Assembly (NCBI GenBank): GCA_037176845.1
Contig: JAYKXP010000007.1
Coordinates: 868,001-932,000 of the forward strand
Direction: 5' to 3'
DNA length: 64,000 nucleotides
DNA from: Paramarasmius palmivorus
Lineage: Eukaryota; Basidiomycota; Agaricomycetes; Agaricales; Marasmiaceae
This document shows positions 1-11,571 of this stretch, one piece after another. The notes beneath the pieces are model-generated. The model had not been told where the DNA came from. It saw only the letters and a program-made list of their open reading frames with translations, and did no database searches. The position numbers were made by a program, and so were the translations under genes. The first letter of the stretch is position 1. Each line of letters begins with the position of its first letter.

Positions 1-1854
1 AAACGGTTGCCTGCGCTTTACGATGCATCACAAAATCGCGGGGAATAGTATATCGCCTGGCACGTGTTACCCTCTGTTAGCCGAATGAGCGCCGATGATA
101 CAACTTTATACTGCACCGTCATCTCTTGTCATTTTTCCTTCAAGTCGTCACTAGGGTTTACTGTGAGTATCCTTTACATATCATCTTCCCCGTTGATTAT
201 CCCAGATTATCCCCAGCTAAAATTATGACCTTACTAGCTCTTAGAGGATAATCCCACCACTTTTTTGGCACAACCTGGTATGGTGCGTCCAATTCCTTGT
301 CTAGGTGACTTGGAATGTTTATCCCGTATCATAGACGCGGACTTATGGCAAGAGATTGTGATTGGTATGTCTCGCTATGTGTGTTGTTCAAAGTGGTTTA
401 CTATGTACTCTTCTCATGGCATAAGAGACGGAGCGCTAGTGAGTAACCACCAACTTGAAGATGTCCTCCAAGTATCTGTCGCAAAGGTCGCGCGAGGACC
501 AAGTCAGGCCAAGCGGAGGTTTACGTCCTCAAATGTTTAATTGGTCAACCGTTGCGAGGGACGTTTGAGAGGAGGCCGTGCATGAGACGAGTATCGGATG
601 AGACCCCAGGTGCGTACATTTCCGCAATTTCCACGCACACAGTACTTAAAGGGTCCCAACAGTCCACGGTATACGTTCTTTCTTCCCTTCCCGCTTCTCT
701 AACTTGGCACAAACTCTGGGGTTCCACTTGCGCTTTCTCTCAGTCCTACGCTGATTCAGTATTGCTCGACGGCTCACTAACACTTTACACGAACTTGCGC
801 TTCAAGTCCAACTAGTGCCTCAAGCTCCCTCAATCATTCAAGAATGGATCTTTCTTTCAAGAGTCAGTCTTGTCCCGGCATGATTCAAATGTTCTAGTCT
901 TCAGCAGTACACACAAGCACCACAAGACCTATGTACGACTTCATATTTTTTGTGAGCTATAAATACCGTCATTATTACTAGCATGTACTACGTTGTGTAT
1001 GTAGCATAATTCATGAATAATACCATTTATATTTTGCAACTACCTGCTCCCATCAATTGAGACCCCCGAAGAAGAGCCCATAACCCAGCAATACTAGGAA
1101 CACGCAGATTGCTCATGACTACCCAGAACCAATAAGACGAAACGTGCACACTGCCTAGAACTGTGACTGTGTGTGGTCCTAGCTTGCCATGATTATGGTT
1201 TACCACTCAACGTATATGACAAGATAATCTGCATTGTCACCGGACAGCGAAATGATACGGATGACAGGAGATTATCGTCAGGACAAGAGATGATACTCGG
1301 GTATCCCGGGCCCCGGATTTTTGTGATGTGACCATCCAGATCGAGCTTCTTGGCGGTAAGTTCTCATTTCTTATCCATATTTTCTAACATGAATCATGCG
1401 GCAGCCCAATTGGAACGTTCATAGAAGGAAGAACGGACCAGACAAATCCTAGTCACTCGAACTGGTATCATGGGGCTCACAATATGGCAGTTTCTGTGGG
1501 TAGAATCGCGTCTTCGTTTCTAAGAACATTCTTGACTGCTTCTATAGATTCCGAATTTTCATTGCCGCTATAGTGCAGAAGTTCACTCGGATGGAATGCG
1601 GTCTTTTCGCTTTGGGGAAGAACGCATGTCGTAGGACTTGCGGTACTGTGTTGAACACGACGGAAAGATGACGCGTGGACAAGAGTACGGCCGCTGCAAG
1701 TCAAGGAGGTGAGCAGTCTATGTCGCAAGGAGAGCAAGTTGATAATCGTTGTCAAAACGTCCAGAATATGTGAACCAAGGATTGACATTCTGAGTCGGAT
1801 ATTCGGCTGTTCTTCAACTTGGCATGCATCGTTATATAACCTGGACCCGATCTC
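1..1854. other. Gene-poor left end, no supported gene
   Basis: About 1.85 kb without a convincing gene. The open frames are short (at most about 100 codons), overlap on both strands and carry no motif I recognise. A few exon-like stretches bounded by GT and AG occur near 1340-1410, but no reading frame continues through them. A TATATAA-like string at about 1832-1838 lies shortly before the hydrolase start and is the only plausible promoter element. Confidence 0.5.
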
Positions 1855-1869
1855 ATGATTTCCTCCACC

Positions 1870-2919
1870 ATGACAACTCCCACTTATTGGGAACGTCTCG
1901 CTATTTTACCCAGATTATTGCCCCTTCCATTCATCCTCGCCTATACTGCCCTTAGCTCCCTCTTCGCCACGAGAAAGAAGTCCTTATCGCGAATCCTCAA
2001 CGAACGCAGTGTGCGCTATATCACATCTCACCTATCCGTTTCTCAGCTGCAATGGATGAGCCCGCCCGCATCCTCTACGTACCGCCGATGGGTAAAGGCT
2101 CATCGCATGGAAGAGCTGACTGAAATGACGAACGAAGGTGTCAAGCTGATGTGGATGGGAAAGCCTACGAAAAACATCATATTCGTCGCACATGGAGGAG
2201 CGTACATGTTTCCTTTGTCGGATCCAATCATCAACTTTTGGTTCTCCATACGCCGGGAACTTGAGCTTCAAGGACACGATATAGGAATTGTGTTTGTTGA
2301 ATACTCACTCTACCCCAACCCTTTCCCGACTCAATTGACTCAACTCATTCACGGTCTCACGCATATCTTCAAATCCTATCCTTCTTCAAATATCCACGTC
2401 GCAGGCGACTCAGCAGGTGCCAACTTGGTCCTCCAACTTTTGGGTCACACAATACATCCCATCCCAGACGCCGATGTTCCACCTTCACCTCTCACCTTCA
2501 ATCACGTTAGAGGTGTGATGCTAATGTCTCCCTGGACATCTCCTGGACTTTCGGTTTCTTCCTCGCCAACGAGTGTCAACCTCGATGTATTATCCCGCGA
2601 AACAATCGAAGAGTGGGGGAACCTATACATACAATACGCCTCGCCTTCTCATCTGCCATACATACGGTTCTCGAACGGGGTGAAGGGGATAGGAACATAC
2701 GTTGACAGAGCATTCATTTTTGTAGGAGGTGTGGATCATCTGAGAGACGATGGCTTAGGCGTCTATGAGGTGTTGAAAGAGGAACTGGGAGAGAAGGCTG
2801 TCTTGGAGTATCAGGAAGATGGTGTACACAATGACCCGATGTTCCACGTTGCGTCGGGTGCAAAAGAATTGAATGAAGTTGGAAAAAGAATGGTTTATTG
2901 GTTAGCTGCGGGGCTTTAA
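1870..2919 (+). CDS. HSL-type alpha/beta hydrolase (copy 1)
   Basis: Intronless gene of 349 residues in the alpha/beta hydrolase-3 (hormone-sensitive lipase/arylacetamide deacetylase-like) family, expected to cleave carboxylic esters of unknown substrate. The oxyanion-hole motif HGG is at residues 108-110, the nucleophile elbow GDSAG at 179-183 (Ser181), a likely acid in the GGVDHLRDDG stretch around 289-293, and the catalytic His in DGVH at 320. A hydrophobic stretch at about residues 15-32 could anchor it to a membrane. An in-frame ATG 15 nt upstream (1855) exists, but both paralogues in the window begin at the position equivalent to 1870 and this ATG has the better context (CCACCATGA). It is convergent with the F-box gene at 3081-4541. 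The same pairing recurs at 39-41.7 kb. Confidence 0.88.
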   Translation: MTTPTYWERLAILPRLLPLPFILAYTALSSLFATRKKSLSRILNERSVRYITSHLSVSQLQWMSPPASSTYRRWVKAHRMEELTEMTNEGVKLMWMGKPTKNIIFVAHGGAYMFPLSDPIINFWFSIRRELELQGHDIGIVFVEYSLYPNPFPTQLTQLIHGLTHIFKSYPSSNIHVAGDSAGANLVLQLLGHTIHPIPDADVPPSPLTFNHVRGVMLMSPWTSPGLSVSSSPTSVNLDVLSRETIEEWGNLYIQYASPSHLPYIRFSNGVKGIGTYVDRAFIFVGGVDHLRDDGLGVYEVLKEELGEKAVLEYQEDGVHNDPMFHVASGAKELNEVGKRMVYWLAAGL

Positions 2920-3080
2920 GCATACGTATGGTCGACTTCTGTATCTGATACGTGCGTCCTTTCTATATTCATACAATCCTATTCGTAGGTTTGAACAATA
3001 CAGTTCGTAAGATGGGACGGAGAATTTATGCCGAACGAGACTGCTAATATCCTCTGGGCCATGCAGATAACCTCGCTTCC

Positions 3081-4541
3081 TTAGTCTACCTGGAGACATT
3101 GGCGCCAAACACCTATGCCTTCCTCAACCCCAATTATTTCAAACCCTCGCTCCCTAAACTGTCCCAGACCCATTTCAAGTATAGTGGAATGGCGCAAGGG
3201 GAGACCTAGCCTCTTGAATGTGCTCGTACCCTGCGATACCCTTGCAGAGAGCATATCCATCAACATTTCACAAGAAAAAGTAGGCCAGCCGTACACCACG
3301 AACGATTCTAAGCGCGGAAGGAATCGCGTGTCGGCGAGGGCCACTGCAAGAGTGTTTTTCACCGAGGCTCGGCGATATAGGTATGAGAATAACGTGAGGG
3401 AAGTGAGGCGTTGCGACACCTGGATCAATTCGCATTCAGGAAGTACGACATTGTCCAAGTATAGGGTTCGAAGAGATGGCCCGCAGCTGACGAGAAACGA
3501 CACCAATGACTCTATCGATACTGATTCCCTCGAATCATCGCAGATTCTTAGCTCCGTGAACCTGCCGCTCATCTGAAATCGTTCCCAGTGAGACCGAATT
3601 GAGGGACCACTCATTCGAACGACCATTCTTTGCAGACGAGGTAACTCGATCGGTGGCCCTGGCGGGCAATGGAATACCATGTCATAGTAATGCACGATAT
3701 TGGTCATCTGCACGAGATCATCCATGGAAGTATTGTGTCCACTGTCGAGTCCGTACAAGGAATGGCGGTGTCTACGAAAATCGGTGACTTTGGTCCATGG
3801 AACCTTGAGTAGATGGTGGACTGGCTGTGAACCACAAATGGAGATGGTTTTGAGTTTCGGTGCCTCCTCGAATGCACCTAGAACGATGCCTGGACGAGCC
3901 CTTGCGCCCAACCCGAGGGCTAAAGAGCGCAAAAGGGGTAGTTTGCCCTTAACCGACAGGAACATCGTCGGGAGAAGGTCGAAATCGTGGAAATAGAAGT
4001 TGAGTTGAAGTTTCTCCCATCTGGATGAATGTGCGCAAATGGCGGAAAGAAGTGGGTCACCTGGGCCGAAGGGGTGAAAGGATAGAAGCTCAACGGTGAT
4101 CGGGAAGTCTCTTGTCCAACGCAAGATGCTGGTCAAGTTATGAACCATCACATTCCTCTTGGTTTCCGATGCGCTGCTGGGCTCAGGTATTTGAATGTGC
4201 AAAGATGTCCACCAGGATGTGCACAAAAATGCTGCTAGTCGCCACTTGCGGCAAACCTGAGCGCAGATCCAGAGCGGTCGGTTTGTATTCAAGGAATCGA
4301 GAGAATGGTTGCCCAGTAGGGATGTTCGGAGTTCGGACCCCGCAATTGATAGCTCTCTGTCTGAATCCAGGGCATGCCACTGCAGGAAAATCTCGCGCAA
4401 AATCTCGTTTGGAAGGTGATGTATAGGAGGCAGAATTTGGATGTGCTTGACCCGTTGTAGTGATTCGTGGTCGTGAGGCAGAGAGCTTTTGCGTCGGTGT
4501 GACGCGTCGGTTCTGACAGGAGTAGGGGTCTCTGCGGCCAT
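3081..4541 (-). CDS. F-box protein, subfamily A (F1)
   Basis: A 486-residue single-exon frame. An F-box core LPNEILREIF begins near residue 42, followed by a second block typical of this family (SLDTNRPLW...CAQVCRKW) and a long C-terminal leucine-rich region without regular repeats. F-box proteins recruit substrates to SCF (Skp1-cullin) ubiquitin ligases; the substrate here is unknown. It shares block-by-block similarity with the genes at 6820, 13218 and 38967 (phrases such as MVHNLTS, WERFQM and MLSAR recur), so these four form one subfamily. Its stop is about 160 bp from that of the convergent hydrolase gene. The frame is intact. Confidence 0.8.
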   Translation of the reverse strand: MAAETPTPVRTDASHRRKSSLPHDHESLQRVKHIQILPPIHHLPNEILREIFLQWHALDSDRELSIAGSELRTSLLGNHSLDSLNTNRPLWICAQVCRKWRLAAFLCTSWWTSLHIQIPEPSSASETKRNVMVHNLTSILRWTRDFPITVELLSFHPFGPGDPLLSAICAHSSRWEKLQLNFYFHDFDLLPTMFLSVKGKLPLLRSLALGLGARARPGIVLGAFEEAPKLKTISICGSQPVHHLLKVPWTKVTDFRRHRHSLYGLDSGHNTSMDDLVQMTNIVHYYDMVFHCPPGPPIELPRLQRMVVRMSGPSIRSHWERFQMSGRFTELRICDDSRESVSIESLVSFLVSCGPSLRTLYLDNVVLPECELIQVSQRLTSLTLFSYLYRRASVKNTLAVALADTRFLPRLESFVVYGWPTFSCEMLMDMLSARVSQGTSTFKRLGLPLRHSTILEMGLGQFRERGFEIIGVEEGIGVWRQCLQVD

Positions 4542-6819
4542 GATGGTACTTTCTAGTCTACTGAAAGATCATCGAGACGAAGGGAATGCGAGACTGTTTG
4601 GCGGAGGAGTGGCTTCTGCGATGGTAGTATCGAATACGCTATGAACCGAGACCTGCTCAACCGTCAGCAACCTGAGTATGAATCATGGAGATACCGTACC
4701 TAGTGAGCTGTGATTCAGGTCGAAGAGCAAAACTAGGCGAAGTGGGGTCCTAGTTATGTAGAAGTGACTATACTGCCGTGAGAAGCTCGGAAGAGGCAAG
4801 ATGCTTTGTTCAGTGATACATGTTCCTAGTTTTTGACACAAAGAGACTTTGGATAAGAGGAATGAATCCGACAAAGTTTCCTTTGATTTGGCGTACGTTA
4901 TGCCAGCGAAGATACATGCCCCTCTTCAGACACAACATTGTATACCCAATCCCAAGAGAACCGATTGCGAGTGAGTTGCGTCGACATCCCTTCGTAAAAA
5001 TGTCAAGGCTGGCGCAGACATTGCAGGTGGTGCGGCTCACCCTTTGGAATTCAATGTCTCCAAAGTTCGAAGTGGGGGTGATATCGATCACGTTCTTGAA
5101 GGGTACTGCGTCCTTGGGCAACAGCCAAATACTATATCGTCAGAATTCGGTGGTTTTGAACAGCTCTCCAGGCATCATATAGAGAATTCTGATAAAATTT
5201 TAGTCGAGACAAAATGAGTTCAGTGTACAGATACTCACCTTTATGAAGAATCTAGGGTCCAGACGCTATCATGGCGGTTCGCAGTGAAGATGCCCTGACC
5301 AGTGACTCCGACTGAGCGCTAACTTGAGGGTAATGTCCCACGCGCATTGTCATCGACGTCGACGATGGGTTCTCCTCCAATTGTCGTTGAGCTTAGATTG
5401 TCCGTAGTGAGTCATGGTTCTTTTATACCTTTTTATTCTTACTCACACAAGCCATGCAGCGACATGGGCTCTAGAAATACCGAGCACTTCGGATTCGACG
5501 CTGGTAATAGCTGTTCCTGTGGGAGGCTCGCCATTCTACCTTTATACGTCTCTGACCACCAATTGCTCACGTAGGATCTCAGTTAATCCTACGTCTCAAT
5601 CGCAAAAACACCATCCAACTGCGTACTAATCACCGTATGCCCCTCGGCCCGTCAATCACACTTGATCATTGATCCTTGTGCTCATCAGTCGTACAATCGA
5701 GGAACTCAGGGACATGGGCGACACAGAGGTGCATTCTATGAGAGAGCGGTCGCAAAGAAGGTAAGCAGTCAGTTTAGTGTGGGTTCGAGGACCTAGGGTG
5801 ATAATCGTTATCAGTCCCGTTGATGCTCTTTGCTACTTCATAGTGTCCGAATGACCCATGCAACATTGGTAGAACCCGATACTATTCGTTCAGTTTACAT
5901 GGTGGAATGCAAGCATGATCAACCTCAACTTTCGCGACGCCCCAGTATTATCTACGTTGTGGAATCTTCCGGTCTTCGGGTCCGCCTTGCCTTCCTGCCC
6001 GACTCTGCTTAACCACTATGGCATCTGATTCAGACGCATTACCCCATGACGGTACATTTGGAACCTGCGTTGATGGCCGAAAAACATGTCATCACTGCTT
6101 TCTTCTCCGGGACCAGACTAATTCTTCACCAAAGTGCGTTCTTTGTTTTGGAACTTTTACGAGCTAATCTTATCTCGATTAGGCCTACTCAAATTTCATC
6201 AAAGACATCCGATTTTAGATCCAAACACAGTGTCCTTACGCTCTGTCAGACTTAGATTTATTGCTCACTCGATGCTTCAGAGTGTGATGAAAAGAGTACG
6301 TTTCCAGTCTTCCACCAGGTAGCACGATTCACAGATTTGTCTTCAGCATCTTCAGCAGCCTCCGGGTCATAACATACCGGGACCAATTGATATGTTCGTT
6401 CGAAGTGCCGATACTAAATTAGTCGGGTTTCAAGTGATTTGGCACATTGACCAGACGATCTCCTTGGTTTGGGAGAACGTCGACGCCTACGGAGACAGGG
6501 TGTATGTTTACTGGCAATAAATTAAGCGATGTTTGGTCCACTTTTTCTGTGATTGCGGCTTCGGTGTGAGTCTACAGTCTTGCCAAAATCGATATGGTCG
6601 ACACGTAGTCACCTCGCAGCAGTGCAAACGAGTCTTCATTTCGAGTTAGGACAATTTTCGCACGGGACTCGGCTCTCCATTCGCCACCAGTAGGACCCCC
6701 ATCACCCTGCTTGGTGCGCTCTTTAATTTGAACCGCAATCGACTAGGTACACTCTAGTTTTCGCTCTCTCCTTCTGGTCGCTGATAATCTTCCAGGACCC
6801 AGGGCTTGAAAGGGACTGT
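4542..6819. other. 2.3 kb interval with unrecognised ORFs and relics
   Basis: No gene is clearly supported. On the minus strand 4810-5121 there is a 103-residue open frame with a protein-like composition but no motif I know. Between 5350 and 6520 short frames on the plus strand are separated by plausible GT/AG sites (for example a 72-nt open block near 5689-5760, and a terminal-exon-like stretch near 6346-6521 ending TAA). This could be a decayed or heavily intron-split gene. I could not assemble a continuous product. Confidence 0.35.
6018..6167 (+). CDS. Tiny ORF with paired CxxC motifs (doubtful)
   Basis: A 49-residue open frame starting ATGGCATCTG. It contains C-x2-C at residues 24-27 and C-x2-C at 40-43, separated by 12 residues, the spacing of a zinc-knuckle or ribbon. 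No family is recognised. A possible donor GTGCGT lies inside it just before the second CxxC and an acceptor GATTAG lies about 50 nt on, so the second CxxC might be intronic. It may be chance or a relic. Confidence 0.18.
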   Translation: MASDSDALPHDGTFGTCVDGRKTCHHCFLLRDQTNSSPKCVLCFGTFTS

Positions 6820-8400
6820 ATGTCTAGTTTACTAGCAGTTGACCCTCAGTTTTACTCACTTGCCTTCAATAGCAACGTGTCCCAAAAGCCACCACAGCCC
6901 ATCGTGATGGGCGCCGCAGTCTATAGTCACACCTCTGCCAATGCCAGGACCTTCCTTCCAAGTGTCGGCTTTTCCTTAACCAATGCCGAGCCACTCGAAG
7001 GAAATCTACAGCGAGCCAGCGATGCGCCGCAGTTCGCGAGAAAAACACAACATCCTATTCACAAACTTCCGAATGAAATGCTGCGTGAAATTGTTTCCGA
7101 ATGGCACCACCTGGATTCCCAACGAGATTTGCTAAAGATAACTCCCAACCAGTCTTTTCGACCACGTAAAAAATTCGTTGACTCCTTGGACACCACTCGA
7201 GCGCTCTGGGCCTGTGCTCAGGTCTCTCACAGCTGGCGTCAAACGTCGCTTTCATTTGCATCTTGGTGGACAAACATACGGATCCTAATGCCAGACCCCA
7301 GCACATCCGAAGGGAAAAAGTTGGCGATGGTGCACAATTTGACCAGCGTTCTACACTGGACAAAGGACGTCCCTATTGCTGTGGAAATCAAATCATTCCA
7401 TTCGTTCGGCCCAGACGACCCGCTCTTCGCCACTATCTGCTCTCATTCTTTCCGGTGGGAGAAGCTCCGACTCGTCCTTTGCTTCGAGGAGATCGATGTT
7501 CTCCCAGCCATGTTATTGCCAGTCAAGGTGAACCTGCACATTTTACATTCCTTATCCCTCAATCTTTGGACGGAACCTCCTCCAAACATTATTCTTGACA
7601 CGTTTGAAGAGGCTCCGAATCTCAAAAACATCGGCATCGTGGGCGTGGACGACACTCGTCGTTTCCTCAGAGTTCCGTGGAGCAAAATCGCCGAGTTTGA
7701 TAGGCAACAAGGCGACCTTCGTATTCCCACTATAATACCTGCTTCGATGGATCATCTTGAGCGCATGGTGAACGTTGTACGTTATTACGACGGACAGTTC
7801 CACTGCCCTCCCGGCCCAACGATCGAGCTGCCTAGTTTGCAAACATTGCACGTTCATCCGGATCGTTATCCAGTCGAGCCGACACATTGGGAACGTTTTC
7901 AGATGGGCGATAGATTCACAGAGTTCCGGAACAGCGCCCTAAAGACCGACTCAACGTCGGTCGATATGTTGGCGCTGTTTCTCCTTCGTTGGGGCTCTAC
8001 CCTTCAGATCTTACATTTGGACAGCGTTGTTGTCCCTGAGTCAAAATTTATTCGGGTATCGCGGTCCCTCACCTCCGTCAGATCATTCTCGTACATCTAT
8101 CGATGGTCCTCAAAGAGTAAACTCATTGTGGCGCTCGCCAACCCACGGTTCCTTCCTCAGTTGGAAGATTTGGCATTCTCCGGTTTTCTTGTGTTTTTCG
8201 GAAAGGTGTTGGTGGAGATGCTTTCGGCGAGGACGCTACAGGGTAACGGTGGCTTGAAGAGATTTGGTCTTCCATTGAGTTGTGTCAAGTTCTTCAAGAA
8301 GGATCTGGAGCGTTTTTGGGCAGCGGGGCTTGAGGTTAAGAGTACTGGGCACAACAATACGTCGGCTCATTGGCCGTATTTTCAAGAAATGGAAGGATAA
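6820..8400 (+). CDS. F-box protein, subfamily A (F2)
   Basis: A 526-residue single-exon frame. The F-box (LPNEMLREIV) begins near residue 83, followed by the subfamily's SLDTTRALW...CAQVSHSW block and the leucine-rich C-terminal part with CPPGP, HWERFQM and MLSAR phrases shared with F1, F3 and F7. The first about 75 residues are low-complexity and not shared; an internal ATG at 6907 could be the true start. It would serve as a substrate adaptor of an SCF ubiquitin ligase. The gene lies 5' of, and in the same orientation as, FunK1 kinase copy a. No breaks seen. Confidence 0.78.
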   Translation: MSSLLAVDPQFYSLAFNSNVSQKPPQPIVMGAAVYSHTSANARTFLPSVGFSLTNAEPLEGNLQRASDAPQFARKTQHPIHKLPNEMLREIVSEWHHLDSQRDLLKITPNQSFRPRKKFVDSLDTTRALWACAQVSHSWRQTSLSFASWWTNIRILMPDPSTSEGKKLAMVHNLTSVLHWTKDVPIAVEIKSFHSFGPDDPLFATICSHSFRWEKLRLVLCFEEIDVLPAMLLPVKVNLHILHSLSLNLWTEPPPNIILDTFEEAPNLKNIGIVGVDDTRRFLRVPWSKIAEFDRQQGDLRIPTIIPASMDHLERMVNVVRYYDGQFHCPPGPTIELPSLQTLHVHPDRYPVEPTHWERFQMGDRFTEFRNSALKTDSTSVDMLALFLLRWGSTLQILHLDSVVVPESKFIRVSRSLTSVRSFSYIYRWSSKSKLIVALANPRFLPQLEDLAFSGFLVFFGKVLVEMLSARTLQGNGGLKRFGLPLSCVKFFKKDLERFWAAGLEVKSTGHNNTSAHWPYFQEMEG

Positions 8401-8710
8401 TCTTCTGATGGAGGACCGAAGCTTCTTTTCGAGGGCGAAGAGACCATGGACACATGTTGCAATTTGAATCAGCGCCGTGGTCGAGTACACGATTTTTTGA
8501 TGACCACATTTTGACATTGGTGCATTCGTTAGCTTAAATACTTGTTTTCTTCATCTGTTACAGTAACTTACAGACGTTACATTACTATATCTTGTAACGA
8601 ATAACTCTGCTCGCTATGCATCCAGACCGCATGAATTCAGAGCACGATGGAATTGTTTAAAATCGTCCTTCATCTAGATCCGTTTCTTGGCTCTCTTCTC
8701 AGCTGCACGA

Positions 8711-8935
8711 GGCAAGTATTCACCGAGATAAGACCATTGCTAAATGGGAGGAACAATGAAAGAAAAATGTGAGTCAGAAGCGAGTGATGGTGGCCTGTCA
8801 TTGTCCTTCTATTACCATATGCGGATGTCGTCGGACCACCATCACATGTCGATTTGGTACAAATAGGCGCGTACTTCCTTCGACTTGCACCATGACCTAG
8901 GAATTTCTCTGCCCACCATGGCCTCTGAGCACTCT
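8711..8935 (+). repeat. FunK1 upstream repeat, copy a
   Basis: A 225-bp block ending just inside the kinase coding region. Aligned by eye to 19592-19819 (reverse strand), it differs by three substitutions and one 3-nt indel, so about 98 percent identity, whereas the coding sequences diverge sharply right after it. It holds the presumed promoter and 5' leader of the kinase gene and a 40-codon open frame (8744-8866). Confidence 0.85.
8744..8866 (+). other. Upstream ORF (40 codons) in FunK1a leader
   Basis: Open frame ATG...TAG of 40 residues ending 51 bp before the kinase ATG. A second in-frame ATG lies at 8756. The copy before FunK1b (19661-19786) is also open, and the only indel between the two is exactly one codon. 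Against a selected peptide, the three base differences all change amino acids. A consensus-like donor GTGAGT occurs inside (about 8767), so it may instead be part of a 5' UTR intron. It could act as a translation-attenuating uORF if it is in the mRNA. Confidence 0.35.
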
Positions 8936-11571
8936 ACCTCTTCCTCTGCACCAGTCTCAGAACACGAAAGCGGGCCCAACGATTCACTCGAGTACTTACC
9001 CCCAATAACCCCGCAAGCGAATCGTCAAAATTTCGAAATGTACATGACATCTCTTAACAGCACTCCTCCAAATCAGGGTGTTGCCGACCACTTCGCCGCG
9101 GAACGAGAGCGTAAAGTCGAACAAGTCGATAAATTCCTCAGATACGATCTCAAACACGAAAAAATCGTCGACCTCGACAAGTTCATTAAACATGCCCTAC
9201 ACATCTCCGACCTCTCTGAACGCGAAGAACGGGTTCTCAGGTCTATCGCGTCCTCGCAGGAGTTTGATGCTCTTATAGAAGGATACTGTCAGGGAGTTCA
9301 GCGGGAAGAAAATCGGTACGCAGGCTTCGTCAACATTGCTAACTTTGCCATTCGGCGAATGGTAGAAGAGGGCATTACGAAGAACGCGTTGGGACTGATA
9401 GCGCATGTGAATGACGAAGGTGTTTCGGGATCGTGGACGGAAAGGAAGCCCGACATAGTATGGATCATGGAAAGGATAGCAGTTTATGGTCGATTGGGCA
9501 TTGACCCAACGGAGGTGAGAGACGCGGAGAAGTTGAGACGAGATGCGGAGAAGATAGCTCAAGCAGTCATCAAGGCTCCGAAGCCTCGATTTGCTTGGGG
9601 TGACTTCCTGGGTTGGGCTGAGTTCAAGCTCGTAGACAAGGTTATCAAGAGAGCCCAAAGTGCGTTGCTGATACCTCTTTACATTTGTTACCTGAGTTGA
9701 CTTTCCTTACAGAGACACCAGAAGTTGCCGAGCAAGGATCTTCCGGGGCCGTTTCCAAGAAGACGAAGACGAAGTCTAACAAAGCTGCCACTTCCAACCC
9801 TTCGACGGCCGGATCGTCGAAGGCAGCACCTCAGACTGAACCTCCACAACCAGGCGCCAAGAAAACGAAAGGTATGCTCTAACCTACCTGTAACCTTATT
9901 CATCTGGTCACTAACAATCCTCTATCCAACAGCAAAAGCCCCGGCACTGCTACTCCGCAACCGGCCAGCAACAAACCCTATTTCGAGTGGTAGGAGTAGC
10001 GGGTCCAAACGAGGACGGAGTCCTTCTGCGGATGACGATTTCCAACGGCCTCCTGCCAAACGAGTTGCACTTAAAGACGAAGACCGCGTGTCTCTGATTG
10101 CCCTTCAGTGCGCTGGCTACGCAATGGAAATGCTCAACCACGGCGCCATTCGTACCCACGTAATTGGATCTCTTTTCCATGACGGCAAGATGCGACTCTT
10201 ACTCTACACACGATCAAGGTCATGTCGTACACAGCCTTTCTCATTCATCGACGACCCTTTCAAATTCCTTGTTATCCTTTTCGGATTGACCAACCTATCC
10301 CTTCGTCAATGGGGTATCCTCGATCTTCTTACTCCCAGGTATCTGTCGGAGTACCGGTACTGTTCAGAGTGTCATAGGCTGGACAGTGGTTTATTCAAGA
10401 TCAAAGACGGAGTCAGGTACCTCACCTTAGGCGAACACACGTTCGAAGTCAAGGAGGTCATCGTTTTCCCTCGAGGATTGCTGGGTCGGGGGTCATGGAC
10501 TATCATCCTTGAGAAGGTCGAGGCGTCGGGAGCTCGGACGCGTTGGGTCCTCAAGCTTTCGTGCCAAGCTGTCGCAAGGGCGCCAGAGTGGAATTTCCTA
10601 GATGCCGTGGATCAATTCGTCGCCGAGAATCCCGACGAGAAGTGGATCCTGAATCACTTACCCAAGGTTCTCGTGAAGAAGGAGATCGAACTCAACGCGA
10701 TGGACTTCGAGGCCTTACTTGGGTCAGACGGGGACCCGAAAGGTATTGGATACGAATCTAGGATTATGAGGGCGATTGTGTACGAGGAATTGTTCCCCAT
10801 ATACAACCTCTACGTGCCAGGTTTGTTCAAGAAAGCGTTCACTGACGTAGTGAAATGTATGTGGCCATGAGCTCTTTCCTTGTATTTATACTCATGAACT
10901 TTCATGTAGGTCATGAATGGCTTGTCAAGCACGTCCACATCCTCCACCGCGACATCAGCGTCGGCAATCTCATGTTCCGCATGGGTGACGATGGCAACGT
11001 CTATGGTGTTCTGAACGATTTCGATCTTGCCCGTTTCGTCAATAAGTCAGACCCCAGCCCCTCATCCCAACACCGTACTGGAACCAAACCATTCGTCGCT
11101 ATAGATTTATTGCGTGACAGCGTTTCCCGGCCGATTCGACATCTCGTCCGACACGACCTCGAATCCTTTTTCTACGTTTTTGCCTGGGTTATCTGTCGAT
11201 TCCACCAAGGTGCCGAAATTGTCAGTCCGCCCTTGATGGACTGGACTACTGGTACTTGGGAGGAGGTTCGTACGAGGAAGAAAGTGTACTTTGAACCGGA
11301 TCCGGAGAAGAAGGTACCGATGCCAACAGAGAATTACGAGCCTTTGCAAGGACTACTTGACGATTGGAGGGAAACGTGGCAGATTGCGTTTCATGATCAG
11401 CAACATGTTGCTCTCAAAAGAGCTTCACCGGAGATGATGGCCACGTACGATGAGGAGACGATGGGAGGAATGATCACGTACCAGAAGCTTTATGAGCTGT
11501 TCGACAAATATCCACTGGATTTGGAAGACGTAATTGGTGAAGATACTGGTCCTGACGAATCTGAAGTCTAG
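8918..11571 (+). CDS. FunK1-type protein kinase (copy a)
   Basis: Four exons joined as 8918-9659, 9713-9871, 9933-10856 and 10910-11571 give 828 residues. The N-terminal about 240 residues are helical and uncharacterised. A Lys/Ser/Pro-rich linker with basic clusters (KKTKTK, PPAKR) could carry nuclear localisation signals. The kinase domain follows: a glycine-containing loop FPRGLLGRGSW, a VLK strand, then the catalytic loop HRDISVGN (HRD at 621-623, Asn628) and DFD at 645-647 in place of DFG. FunK1 kinases are a fungal family expanded in agaricomycetes, usually of unknown target. The frame is continuous only when the three introns (53, 61, 53 nt) are removed. I took the ATG at 8918 because the open frame upstream of it has no ATG. 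It is a diverged paralogue of the gene at 16904-19609. Confidence 0.87.

Noticed and set aside
8885..9700. FunK1a starting at 8885
   Set aside because: The codon there is TTG. The first ATG in frame is at 8918 and matches copy b.
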